Below, piece by piece: positions 43,701-57,400 of a DNA stretch of 64,000 nt. A model generated the notes under the pieces. The model saw only the letters and a list, made by a program, of their open reading frames with translations. It searched no databases and was not told the origin of the DNA. Every line of letters starts with the position of its first letter. Positions within the stretch are counted from its first letter, which is position 1. The position numbers and the translations under genes are program-made. This stretch comes from Ascarosepion bandense (taxonomy: Eukaryota; Mollusca; Cephalopoda; Sepiida; Sepiidae), in contig JBBBDQ010000403.1 of the NCBI GenBank assembly GCA_037127315.1, forward strand, positions 1,748,001 to 1,812,000, in the 5' to 3' direction.

Positions 43701-46700
43701 CTTGTCTTTGGTCCTGCAGGATGCCTACAGCACCATCCTCACTAAGCTTGCACCCAGCAGGGGCGCTAGTTTAGTCACCAACAACCTGATCCATGGCAGG
43801 TAGTACTGGGTTACAGGGTACCAGTAGTAGACATAGTTTGACCTGACCAAGCTTACAGCATCTGGTATTCCCAAATGGTCACCCATCTTAGTACTGACTA
43901 TGCTCGATGTTGCTTAACTTTGATGATTGTACAGGAACTAGTATTTTAATGAGAAGTGTCCATAATACACTATGGATAATATAGTTATATGAGCCCTGAT
44001 GGAATAATGATCTGGTCTTACATATGGGAAGATAAATTTAAGTTTGCATAAAACGACTGTACTGTAATACTATTGTTTTGCTGGGTTTAAATATAAATTA
44101 GTATAAAAGTAAATGACCCAACTATCTCCATTTGGGTGATGGATAAATAATCCCTTTACTCTTCCCACCGAAAGGATATCCTTTCTTATACAGACCAAGA
44201 ATAGATATAATGAATTGATGCAGTTACCTAGATTATAAAAAATAATTAATAATCAACTGTTGGAAAATTAAGAATAAAAATGGTATATCATTAGAAATGC
44301 TTAGTTTGTACCACATGTACTGGAAACACGATATGATGAATAGTGATATAATGAAAATAATCTCTTGAAACTTTTGCATTTATGCCAAAGTATTGACATT
44401 TAAAAATATTCAAATATGCAAAGTAGTAAGCGTAAAGAATAATTTCAAACCATGAATGAAAGTATGACAAACCTTTATACGTATCATCCTCTTCTTTTTC
44501 TGCAGAAAAAAATAATCAAATTAATTACGAGTTTAGAATAACATTTATGACACAAATATGTTCATTATCATTTCAAATTTTTAATTATTGTTTAAATAAG
44601 TGTGTTTATCATTTATAAATCTTTTTTGTGATATCAAAAACTGGAAAAACTCTCTATTTTGAAAAAAATCATTTCATTGTTAAAAAGAAATTGTTTATTC
44701 AAATTCATTTTCTGTTAGATAAGCTGTAATGTTAATTTTTTTTTAATGTGGATGAATTTTTTTTAATGTGGATTAGTTTAAGTCATGAAATGTGGGAGAT
44801 GGAGATTTTTTGGCTCACCAAATTTAAAATGCTATAGAGCTACATATAATGGCCTAAATTAATTGAAACTTTGTAGGATTAATCATTTACCTTTCACCTT
44901 TTATTTAAAATTTTCCTTATTTCTGGAAGTAGTGACATCATCAAACACATGTGTTTGAAATTATATTAGCCAAATGCAATTGCTTTATTTACAATGCAAA
45001 GAATTAATGCTGAAGGTATTTTTAAATATTTGTGTACTCAATTCATAAAGTACTTGTTGGAAGGTTAAAGTAAGATTATATGTAATTTAAAAGGAGTGTT
45101 CACTCCATTAATTAAGTGAAGAAAAAAAAATTTCATGATAGTCTGTTGTTTCATATCAATACCTCAAACCCAAAACGAACAGTATCAACTGAATGTTGTG
45201 TGTGAACACAAAATGCCACTCCCTGCCAGGGACAGTGTTAAATTTTATGTTGATTAAATTTATTAAACTGAAGTAACTTCATTACTAAGTATTAATGCAA
45301 ATCAAAACAAACTGATGAACATTGATTATTTTTTGTCTTAAACAAGAAATATTTTGTAAAATGTAATGTTAAAAATATGCAAACCTTGTATAAATGAGCG
45401 CTCTTGAGTATCTAAAAAATTAAAAATAAAGTTTATTCAATAAATTACAATTTTATTTTCAAATGATGTTTTTACAGAATTCTTTTTTGACAAAAATATA
45501 TAAGATTTTATGTATATGAAAATATGTTTAGAATTGGGTTTCTGGTTCTTCTAAAGGGATTTGTGACTTCAAAAAGGTCAAGATTTGCTGGTTCACCCCA
45601 GACTGCAAGTGAGTCTCATATATAAAGTCCATTGCTAAAGAGTTTTTTATCACTTCATAAAGTATCTAACTGCTCCTGTCATGCTTTAGGTCCTGGGCAT
45701 GACAGTAAACTGCATCCGGCAGCAAGGCCTCTGATTGGGAGGTTGTGAGGAGCATGGAGCCACCTCTTAATTGCTGTTGTTCTCATGTCCACTCTGGTTC
45801 AGAGTGGTAGCGCCTGTTAGGGTTCCAGCTATGGGCAAATAGTTAACCCCCAAACAAGTAGTCAAAACATTATGAAAGTATAAAAATACATTTTTATAGA
45901 AATGTATACATTAAAGTAGACTTTTATAGAAAAATATACATTTTTGAAGGAAAAATATTACCAATTTTTGAAGAAAAAATTATTACCATAACACATTTTT
46001 TAAGGAAAAAAATTATTCTTAGAAAAACATTTTTGAATACAAAACTAGAAGACATTATCAGTTTTCTAAAACATAAAAGAATAAAAACAAAAAAATTAAT
46101 TAAAATCTGACTAAATCAACCTTCTCACTATAACTGAACATGAAAAAAAACCCTTAAACACCCACCTTTTTGGCATTAAATAACCCACAGAGGTTGATAT
46201 GCCATTAAACACAAACTCAAACTCACTATAACCGAACATTAAAAAATACCTTAAAACCCCACATTTTTGGCATTAAATAACCCACAGAGCTTGATATGCC
46301 ATTAAAGAAAACCCAAACTCACTATAACTGAACATTAAAAAAAACCCTTAAACACCCACCTTTTTGGCATTAAATAACCCACAGAGGTTGATATGCCATT
46401 AAACACAAACTCAAACCCTGTCATACTTTACTATCACAAAAGTCAGATCAGACCAAAAATGTAGTATTGCTGTCATATTTGAGCTGAAGCTATTCAACCA
46501 ACTATCCCTTTTCACTCTTGATAGAGTTCACAAATCCCACTGTGATCTTGTGGGCAATGAATTACTTTCAACCATTCAGCTACTTTCTCACAGATGAAAC
46601 GTCGCAAGCCTATCCTTACATTATTACTATTTCCAACAGAAAATTGTTCAGATAAGCTATATTCCTTAGTTCTACCAGTTCTGACCTTCTCATCTATGTT

Positions 46701-47665
46701 CCACTATGCTGCATACATAGTTAACTCATCCTATTTATTTTCATATTCCATTAGTAAGGAGGAGCCTTTTTCATGAAAATTGTTACTTTATAGAACAAAC
46801 TTCTGAGAGGATCTTTTCTTAGTTACTACAATCTTAACCTTTTCAGGTATAGGTTCAAGCATTCAGTCAGTTTAGGTGCCATACGTGATACACGCTTGGG
46901 CGATCATGTCTCGAAAGAGACATGACTGACTGGGCAGAACATTATCCCGCAGTAGGTTGCCATTGCTTTCTGCGGTAGACTGGTTGCCGACCAAGGCTAT
47001 AGAACCCAATCTGTCCTGTTATTTAACCCATAACTGGAAGGAAGAGACGGATTAATACCTTTCCCAAGGGTATTTGCGCGTAAGTGAATACAATGGATTT
47101 AGCTGGAATTTGAACTCGGCTCCCCGGTTTCTCGTTCCGAGCCGATATCCACTGTACCACAACGCACATCCAAGTTCAAGCATTGTCTATCCTAAATTTT
47201 TTTTTTTAATCATATCACCCCGAGCAAGGCAGTAACGCCACTGATGTGCAAGGGGCTATGTAAGAGTGAAAAGATTGGAAAAGAGAAAGCCGGAAACCAC
47301 ATCCTAAACAGGGAACAAGGGATGAGCCTATTCACCTGTTCAATAGACGATAGTTTAGTCTATCTACTTGTTTTATTAAGATATCCTGTAGCTTTCATAC
47401 TAGGCTGTCCCAGTTAATGACCGTTTTCTTACAAATGAAGATTAGTTCTTTCTGCACGCTTTCCTTTATTGCCTTGTCTAGAAGTACTGCACAATATGAA
47501 AATTCTTCCTCTACTTATATCCATAATCTCATCCAGTAACCCTCAATCTAGAGTGGCTTCAAGGCTTTGTTATATTTAGTAAAACAATGTGTAAAGTAAA
47601 AATGATACATACTAATATATTCCAGTCTCTCTTGGTAACCTGCAAGCAAAGAACAAGGATATATA

Positions 47666-47705
<40 letters not shown>

Positions 47706-49115
47706 TTTTTATGTGATATTTTTAGAATGGAGAGTTATCATTACTTAACCAGATTGATATACTTCTGAGGAATGTTGGAGTGCATAGTGGCCAAAATTGT
47801 GTGATAAAAATAATAAAGATGATGACAACAGTCTGAATATAAATAGTGGATATAGAACATAGTTTACATTGCCTGTAACCCTTTTTCTAAATGGCTGGTA
47901 TTGATGTTTTATTAATTTTAAGGATAAGAAGAGATTCTCAAAAATGTGAGAATGCAATTATTTTGTCAGGAAAAGAAACCAAAGTGATAAAGAAAATAAA
48001 ATACAATTATTTCTGTTGGGAAGAGTAACTGAGTTGATTGAATCTGAGTAAAATGATTCTAGTCATCCTGTTTTGACAAAGTGTGACCCTAGGTTAAAAT
48101 TGGACTGTGAGAATTTCCTGTCCTGGGCTACCGGATGTTGGAAATGAACAGGCTAGTGATAACAGAGAGTGAGTTCACTCCACCTCATGAGTGAAGAACC
48201 CAGAGACTCAGTCAAAATGAATAACTGTTATTCATTTTGAGCTGGTAAGAGATATACAGTGAGAGAAAATTGACCCCCTCCCTGTGAGTACCATTTACTA
48301 CCCTGATTTTGTGCTTGTTTAATAAAACCAGGATGCAAAACTAAATTAGTAAGTTTGGGCCGTGATTGGAATGAGAAGGATGATTTGGAGTTAGTTGGAT
48401 CCTGCTGCTAGAAAGAGATTATTTGGGGCTAGTGATTTGAATGAGACTGTCAGACTGACTTGCTGCTAAGTGACAATAGAATAAATCCCAACTTGGAGAA
48501 CATTGTTACTGGATGTATTTTTAAAATACCAGCCAACTGTTGAGTGTCACCATCTTTGTATATAACCGATATATAAATATATATAAAAATTATAATGGTG
48601 GTGTTGTAATAGTCTACTGATATTATAGTCCCATATTGTGGATGTAAATATACTTGACCCCTCAAGTGTCAGGACTAATCTAGCAAGGTGAAAACTGGCA
48701 ATCCTACTTTGGATGGTCTAAGATCAAAACAATTTAATTGGACTGGTTAAGGGTCAGGAAGGATTGGTCAATCCACACCCTGAGTCTTGGGTTAAATGCC
48801 TTGTATAACCCGGATATAAGATACCCGGATATAAGAGAAAATCCGATATAAGAGAGACTCGGATATAGGAGAGATTTTCTATGCTCCTGTTAATGTATAT
48901 AAAATAGACAAAATCTGGATATAAGAGAACTTTTATCCGGTCCCGACGACTCTCTTATATCCGGGTTACACTGTATTCATAAACTCAATGATTCATTTGA
49001 ATTCTAATTGAGTGAATTAAATAAACGTGTGTAGCTGACATAAATTAGACCAGTGTGTATTTGGATGCACTCTTTTAATGCTCAAAAAGAAACTAAACTT
49101 ATTTATAAATGGAAA

Positions 49116-49153
<38 letters not shown>

Positions 49154-52100
49154 TCTGTGTGTGTGTGAGTCTGTGTGTGTGTATGTGTCTGTTACTTATA
49201 GACTCTGAAACGGCTGAACCGATTTTCTTGAGAATTTACACAGTTGTACTATAACCGAGTGTTCTCAGCTAGGTTTTGTGTCAAGATACCCCCGATAAAT
49301 ATTGAAAATTGATAATCGAAAAAATCGGGTTATAGCAGGAGTGGTCCGATTTTAAAAAATTTGATACCCTCATAGACAAAGACATAAGAAATGATATTCA
49401 GAAGTTTCAAGGTTGCAGTTCTATCCTTGAATGACTTATTTGACTCCAATATTGGAAATCGATACCCCAATATCCTACCGGGTCTGATCAAAATCAGTTT
49501 TTCAGCCCTTTTATTTTAGATTTTGCTTCAGGTTTGGCTCTAAGTAGGTATAATTGTAGTTCTTAGTCTCAGCCATAATACCATTTACTCAGAGGACTTA
49601 TTTAGAATTCAAAATTCAGTTTACGATGAAAAAAACTTATTTGATATCAATACCAGGAAAATCAAAATTTGACTTACATCCATTCATTTTTCTTTCAATC
49701 TACGGTTTCGCTTTAACTGGAAACAACTATTGCTTTTTAGTCTTTTGTGCCAATGTCCAAAGAGTCTGAGCTCCAGGACCATGGATTAGTTTTAAAGCTT
49801 TCATTACACCCGAGCAATGCTGGGCTATAATGCTAGTATAGTATAGAGTTATTTGTTTAAAAAAACAAAACTGAATTGAGACCATCTCCATGTTAAGAAT
49901 TATGGAACAACTTGTGCTGCACCAGTCATTGAAGATACGATAATTCTATTTACAAAGTGTTGCTGATAAAAATGAAACTTTTCTGTTTGTACAATTTTTT
50001 GACTTGTGTCAGTTAGTCAGTCAAATCCATACAGGCTAGGGCGATCATGTCTCTTTCAATCCATGACTTGTAGTAGGTTGTCATTTCTTTCTGCAGTAGA
50101 CTGGTTGCCATTAAAAACTATATGACCCAGTCTATCTTGCTATTCAATTGAAAGCTGGGGAGAAAAGAGAAAGATTCTTGCCTTTCCCAAGGTGATTTGT
50201 GCATATGTGAATGTAAAACATGGAAATTGAACTGGGCTCTCCAATTTCTCATTCCAAACTGTTATCCATTACACTCGCACTCGCACACCCATGACTTGCG
50301 CTGTTGTGTAAAAAGAGACTGTCTCTTTCTGTATGAAGAAAGTTACAAAATGGATTAGCCTTAAGATTGTGGAAATGACCAGTCAGTCAGTTAAGTGCCA
50401 TACGTGATACACGCTTGAGCGATCATGTCTCGAAAGAGATATGACTGACTGGGCAGAAGATTATCCCGCAGTAGTTTGCCATTGCTTTCTGTGGTAGACT
50501 GGTTGCCGACCAAGGCTATAGAACCCAGTCTGTCCTGTTATTTAACCCATAACTGGAAGGAAGAGATGGATTAATACCTTTCCCAAGGGTATTTGCGTGT
50601 AAGTGAATACAATGCAGTCAACTGGAATTCGAACTCGGCTCCCCGGTTTCTCATTCCGAGCCGATATCCACTGTACCACAACGCACATCCACAGAAATGA
50701 CCAAACATTATAAAAAAAACAAAACAAGCAATAAATGGTTCTTTTTAAAATTATAGACTATATTTTGAAATTAAAGAATTTTAAAGAATTACCTTGATGG
50801 TATCACTCCTCTTTCTGTCTTTGAACATAATTATTTGCTTAAAATTACTATTGTGTTCTGTAACTCCAAAAATGAATGTCAACTGCTTAAGGAATAATAC
50901 ATCATTATGATGATAGATGATCATTATTAAAAAAAAATATAATACTGCTGTTAGGACTATTATTGAATATCCATTCAATCTGAAAAATTACAAACCTTCC
51001 ATATTCCAGTTGCGGTCATAGCCTGTTTAGAAAAAATAAGAAAAACTTTTTTAGAAAAGAACATGAAATGAATGTATGTAGATTTTATATGAGTCATATT
51101 AACTGAAATTTTTAAATTAAAACTTGTGGAATATTATGAAAGAAAATTTAAGATTTTTGTTTTGTGCTTAAAATTTAATATAAATTCTAAAATAAATTTT
51201 AAGAAAATTAATTTATATAATGAAAAATTTCTTTTTAATTTTACTATATTAAATGCTTGCAATATAATGATAAATTTGTGTTGAGTTTGAAACTAATTTT
51301 GATAAAGTTTGAGTAAGATAAATTTAAAATTCTACTTGCGTAAAATATAAAATTTTAAAATCAGAATATTTTAAGACTTTAGTTTGAAATAAATCCAGTC
51401 TTTAAGAATTCAGTCAAATTGTATAAATCTTCTAACTATTAACCAGTTAGTCTTTTTTAGTCTCTCTTTTTGCAAAGTACTAGAGGCTCTAATTCACACC
51501 AAATTGGTTAAGCATCACAATTTTCAGGTTTTTTTTTTCAAATAAGCAATATGGCTTTCACATCTCTAGGTCAACAATGCAAATGCTACTGTTAATAACA
51601 AAGAGAATGCTATTGCTAGTAACAATGTGAATGCTTCTGCTCACAACATGAATACTACTACTGATAACAATATGAATGCTAGTGATAATAACCATGTGAA
51701 GGCTACTATTGATAACAATATGAATGTGACTGATGACAATGCGAATGCTACAACTGTTCACACTCTGAAAGCTATGGCTGATAACAGTATAAATGCTATT
51801 ACTGCTAACAAGAAGGTGAATGCTACAATTGATAAAAATCTGAATGTTACTATTAATAACAATATGAGTGCTGCTACTGATAATAATCTGAATACCACTG
51901 ATAATGACAATGTGAATGTTACTGTTAAGAAAAATGTAAATGCTACTGCTGATAAAAAGATGTGAATGTTATGATTAATAACAATTTGAATTCTAATAAC
52001 AATGTAAATGCTACTATTTATAACAATATAAATGCTATTACTGCTAAAGTGAATTTTATGACTGATCACAATTTGAATGATAGGGCCGATAAACATGTGA

Positions 52101-54366
52101 ATGCTATTGCTGATAGCAATGCAAATTCTATCAATGATAACAGTATAGATACTACTAATAACAATGTAAATGTTAGTACTAATAACAATGTGAATGCCTC
52201 GACTGGGGCAACATGATTATAAAAAAAAAAATAATGAATACTTCTGTTTTCTACTTACTCCAATAAAGTCTATAGGCTAATATCCAGGAGTAAGTGATAA
52301 GTACTTCATAGTTTGGAACTCTTAGAATAAACCAGTCATATGGAACACTGGAGATGCTTTTTACGCCTTTCATGTACACATTTCCAATGGCCACCACAAA
52401 TATCTTGACGTTTTCGCGTTTTAATAAGCCTGCTTGTGAGATGGTCCACAGAAGATTGTTTGTTTTGCCATTAGTGATGGCGATAGCAACATTGATTACT
52501 TGAGGCCTGGCACCATCGTTTTGAGTGAAGGAGAATGTCCTCACATATTTTAAGGCACGGTTCACATATTCTTGTCCTCCCATATACTTAATCCTGTCAA
52601 TGGCAATCAACACCTGGCGTATATTCTTATAGGTGTTTAAGTTGAAGTTATCTTTTTCCCAAGTGCTGTAAGTGACCGTACCAACTCTCACATGACTGGG
52701 TGCAATGCGGAAGTACCTGATGACATTCTTCACAAAATTTTTCACTTTCTTGAAGTTTACTTCTCCAACGTAAGTGGATGAGTCGATTACAAACATGATG
52801 TCCATTTTTGCTGTGTTGTAACCTGCAAGAAACAAATTTTTTATATTTATATTTTGAATTTCAAATTTCAGATGAAATTTCAGCTTGTTAAGTTGAAAGA
52901 AGGCATTCTATAAAGAAAGATTACTTATACAATACAAGGCCCAAGAGTCACTTGAGATAGAGGGTTATAAAGCTTTATGGGTATATGTGGGGAAAAATAA
53001 CTGTTAACTCTAGACTTGAATAGGTTAAGATTGTAGTTATCAGGAAAGCATCATCTAGGGAGTTAGTTCCACAAAACAGTGGTTTGTGGAAAAAAGGTGT
53101 TCAAGTGGAACTTACATTTTATCAACAAAATGTAAAGGGAATTAGTGTGGTTTGATTCAATGTGCATGTTATCACAGGTCTTATTATCACCATCATCAAT
53201 ATCATCACTACCATCCTCATCAATATCATCACTACCGTCCTCATCAATATCATCACTACCATCCTCATCAATATTCATCACTACCATCCTCATCAATATT
53301 CATCACTACCGTCCTCATCAATATCATCACTACCGTCCTCATCAATATCATCACTACCATCCTCATCAATATTCATCACTACCGTCCTCATCAATATTCA
53401 TCACTACCGTCCTCATCAATATCATCACTACCGTCCTCATCAATATTCATCACTACCGTCCTCATCAATATCATCAAGTACTTTCCCACTACTGAAGGAG
53501 GAAACCCATCCACAACCTATCAATCAGATGTCAGTGTCATTATGATTATGAATAACATTAGTTGGCATTCAAACTCACTTGGTCCATGGGTTGGCCAAAG
53601 GGGTTCTCTTAAAGAAACTCTCTTCATTGAGTGTATGTCTGCAGTAGGATTCAGCACTGATGTTTTCTGGTGTAGACAGTGCTTATAGGTTGAATTGAGA
53701 TATTTATTTCAATAAGACTGGTAGCCAACCAAGCCTAGAGATCAAAGTCTGTTTTGATAATTCTCTAGAATAATTATTACATTTGCATAGACATTTCATG
53801 CCTTAAATGTATCAACTATTATGAAACAGATACAAGAAATATGAATTTTTATAATATTATCTGTCCTATAATAACTGTTACATTTGTATACACATTTCAT
53901 TTGCTAAATGTATCAAATATTATTCGACAGATGTAGTATATCATTATTTATATAATTCAACCTATGTTTCACTAGCAGTATAACCCGGTGTTGCTCAGGT
54001 GTAATGAAAGCTTTAAAACTAATCCATGGTCCTGGAGCTCAGACTCTTTGGACATTGGCATGAAAGACTAAAAAGCAATAGTTGTTTCCAGTTAAAGCAA
54101 AACTGTAGACTGAAAGAAAAATGAATGGATGTAAGTCAAATTTTGATTTCCTGGTATTGATATCAAATAAGTGTTTTTGTCATAAACTGAATTTTGAAGG
54201 CTAAATAAGTTATCTGAGTAAATGGTATCATGGCTGAGACTAAGAACTACAATTATACCTACTTAGAGCCAAACCTGAAGCAAAAACTAAAATAAAAGGG
54301 CTGAAAAAAATACAAACATACAGGCAGATAAACAGGCACACACACAAACATCTTGCCTTTTATATA

Positions 54367-54408
<42 letters not shown>

Positions 54409-57400
54409 ATTTTCTGAACTATTGTAAGAATTGCAACCTTGAAACTTCTGAATATTGTTTCTTATGTCTTTGTCTATGAGTGTATCAAATTTGATTAAAA
54501 TCGGACTACTTCTTCTAAAACCTGGTTTTTTTCGATTATCAATTTTCGATATTTATCGGGGGTACCTCGACACAAAACCTAGCTAAGAACACTCGCAGAT
54601 GCTTATAGTACAACTGTGTAAATTTTCAAGAAAATTGGTTGAGCCGTTTCGGAGTCTATAGGTAATGGATGCACACACACACACACACAGACACAGACAC
54701 ACACACACAAAGTTCCATTTATTATATAAGTTTAGATTTATATAATAAGTATTACATCTTCATGCACATTGCATACACTAAATGCATCAATTATTATGGA
54801 ACAGACATATTATTGATTGATTGATTGATTTGTTTTTTATGGCTTATCAACCCTTTGCAGGTCATTTAAAGCCGGAATATATTTTTAGATTGTAAGAACG
54901 TTTTTTTTGGCAGTAATAATGGTTTTAGTGATACAAGTGTTACCAATTATTCCATAGCTGAGAAAATAAGCAATGTTGAGCCTGGTCAGTACCAAGATGG
55001 GTGACCACTTGTGAATACCAGGTGCTGCAAGCTTGGATGTGCAGTCCCAATTCCAGTTAGATTTGTTATGTTCACTTAGGAGATGTATGACTCCAACTAT
55101 TCTCCCACCACTATGGATTAATTAGTAAGACTTGTATCACTAAAACCATTATTATTTCAAAAAGTCATTCTTACAAACTTAAAATATTTTCTGGCTTTAA
55201 ATAACCTGCAAAGTGTTGATAAACTGTAAAAAGTGAATCAAATAAAAACAAAATTGTTTGTTTCATGCACAAGAATATTTGTAATAAATTAAGAATCAAG
55301 AAAATTTGATTGAATTTAGTGAATGTTTTTCATAAGAAATATTATTTTAATATGACTGAGAAGAGAAAAAAATGTCTTGATAAGGCAATCATTTCCTCAG
55401 AATTATTCTGTCAAATAAGGAAATTAATAACAAAAGTTTAACTTGGACAACCCCCCCACCCCAACAAATTTTTCAAAAGTGTGAAAATAACGAACCTTTT
55501 AGTTTCCATTGCACCTGGACTGTTAAAAAATAAGAGAAAGAAAAAAATGAAAATAATTAGATATGAATTGTTTTTAAAGAAATTTTAGTTTACATGATAA
55601 AGGAATTAATTTCTTGTCAGACGCACAATGTGTATGTCTGTATGTATGCATGTAATGTATATGTATTTTGCATGAGTGATTTACATGTCAATCAGTTAAT
55701 TGTCATAAATGATACATACTTGGGTAATCATGTCTCTTTTGATCTGTGACCGACTAGGCAGAAGATTTTTTCACGGTAGTTTGCAGTTTCACATATACAG
55801 ACCACATGCACAATTTGACTGAGTTTAAATTACCTTGGGAGTAATATATTCTCCTTCCAGTTATTTTAGACAACTCCTACGCGTAGCTAAGCAATTAAAT
55901 CATGAAATTGGAGACAAGAAAATAAATGAAGAAAGAAAAGGAAAATTTCATGTCTGTCATGTGTGTATGTAAGATTCACGGCTTGCCTTTCTCTTATTTA
56001 CACTCAGTATGTTTTAGTATTGTATTGGGCTTACGGCATATCACATTGAATACACCAGTTCTCGTTTGATCACCAAAGTTAAGCAACGTTGAGCCTGGTC
56101 AGTACTTAGATGGGTGACCACTTGGGAAAACCAGGCGCTGTAAGCGTTCAGTGACAGATGTGCGTTGTGGTGCAGTGGATATCGGCTTGGAAAGAGAAAT
56201 CGGTGAGCCGAGTTCGAATTCCAGTTGAATACCCTGCATTCACTTAAGCACTGGCACCCTTGAGAAAGGTATTAATCTGGCCATTCCCTCCAGTTATGGG
56301 TTAAAAAACAGGATGGGGCCTGGAGGCAACCCATCTAGTGTTGGTGTCACAATAAAAACACTCTTGGTAGCCCTGGCAAAGCATCAAGTATTCAGCTATT
56401 TGACAAGATTATGAATTTCACTTCAAACTGCACCAGGGTTCCAAATGCACAGGGAATACTGGAGGGGTGTAGTGAGTTCTATCTCGGCCAAGGCCACAAG
56501 ACAGATTGTATTGATAATTGCATTTTGCTTTTTAATGATTTTTTAAAATTTAAACCGAATATTTTTTTTAATAGATATAGTATTTTAAAAGGACATACAA
56601 TTTAGATTTAAGATTTAATTCTCTTGAAGCAATTGGTACTAAATCAGCAATTACTAAAATTAATAAAATATCTTTTCAACCAGGAATATATTAAAAAAAT
56701 AGAAAGAAGGAAAACAAAACATTTCACTTGAAAAAATCTCTTTAAACAGGGTGGTTCAAAAGTATGTGGACAGTAGGTGGAACAGACTAATTCACATGAC
56801 CTTTATATCCAACAAGATGGGGCTCCTCCACATTATTCAAGAGCAGTCTGTGAGTGTCTTGATAAAACATTTTCTGAGAAATAGATTGGCCAAAGAGGTT
56901 TAAATGATTGGCCAGCATATTCACCTGACTTGACCCCAATGGATTTCTTCTTTCAAGAGAATTAAATCTTAAATCTAAATTGTATGTCCTTTTAAAATAC
57001 TATATCTATTAAAAAATATTCAGTTTAAATTTTAAGAAATCATTAAAAAGTAAAATGTAATTATCAGTACAATCCATCTTGTGGTCTTGGAACTCACTAC
57101 ACCCCTCCAGTATTCCCTGTGCATTTGGAACTCTGGCGCATTTTGCAGCGAAATTCATAATCTTGTCAAATATCTGAATACTTGATGCATCGCCAGGGCT
57201 ACCAAGGGTGTTTTATTGTGATGCCAACACTGGATGGGCTGCCTCCAGGCCCCATCCTGTTTTTTAACCCATAACTGGAGAGAAGTGACGGATTAATACC
57301 TTTTCCAAGGGTACCAGTGCTTAAGTGAATGCAGGGTACTCAATGACAATGTCTATAGTCAAAAACAAAGAAGTGTCGGTGATTTGAAAAATTACCTAAG

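Noticed and set aside
46594..46776. 60-codon plus-strand frame with hydrophobic stretches
   Set aside because: Lies in an interspersed repeat related to 20,690-21,590; no gene context.
53145..53688. Ser/Pro/His/Tyr-rich plus-strand frames
   Set aside because: Mixed 24/25-bp VNTR opens every frame; no conservation of one frame.
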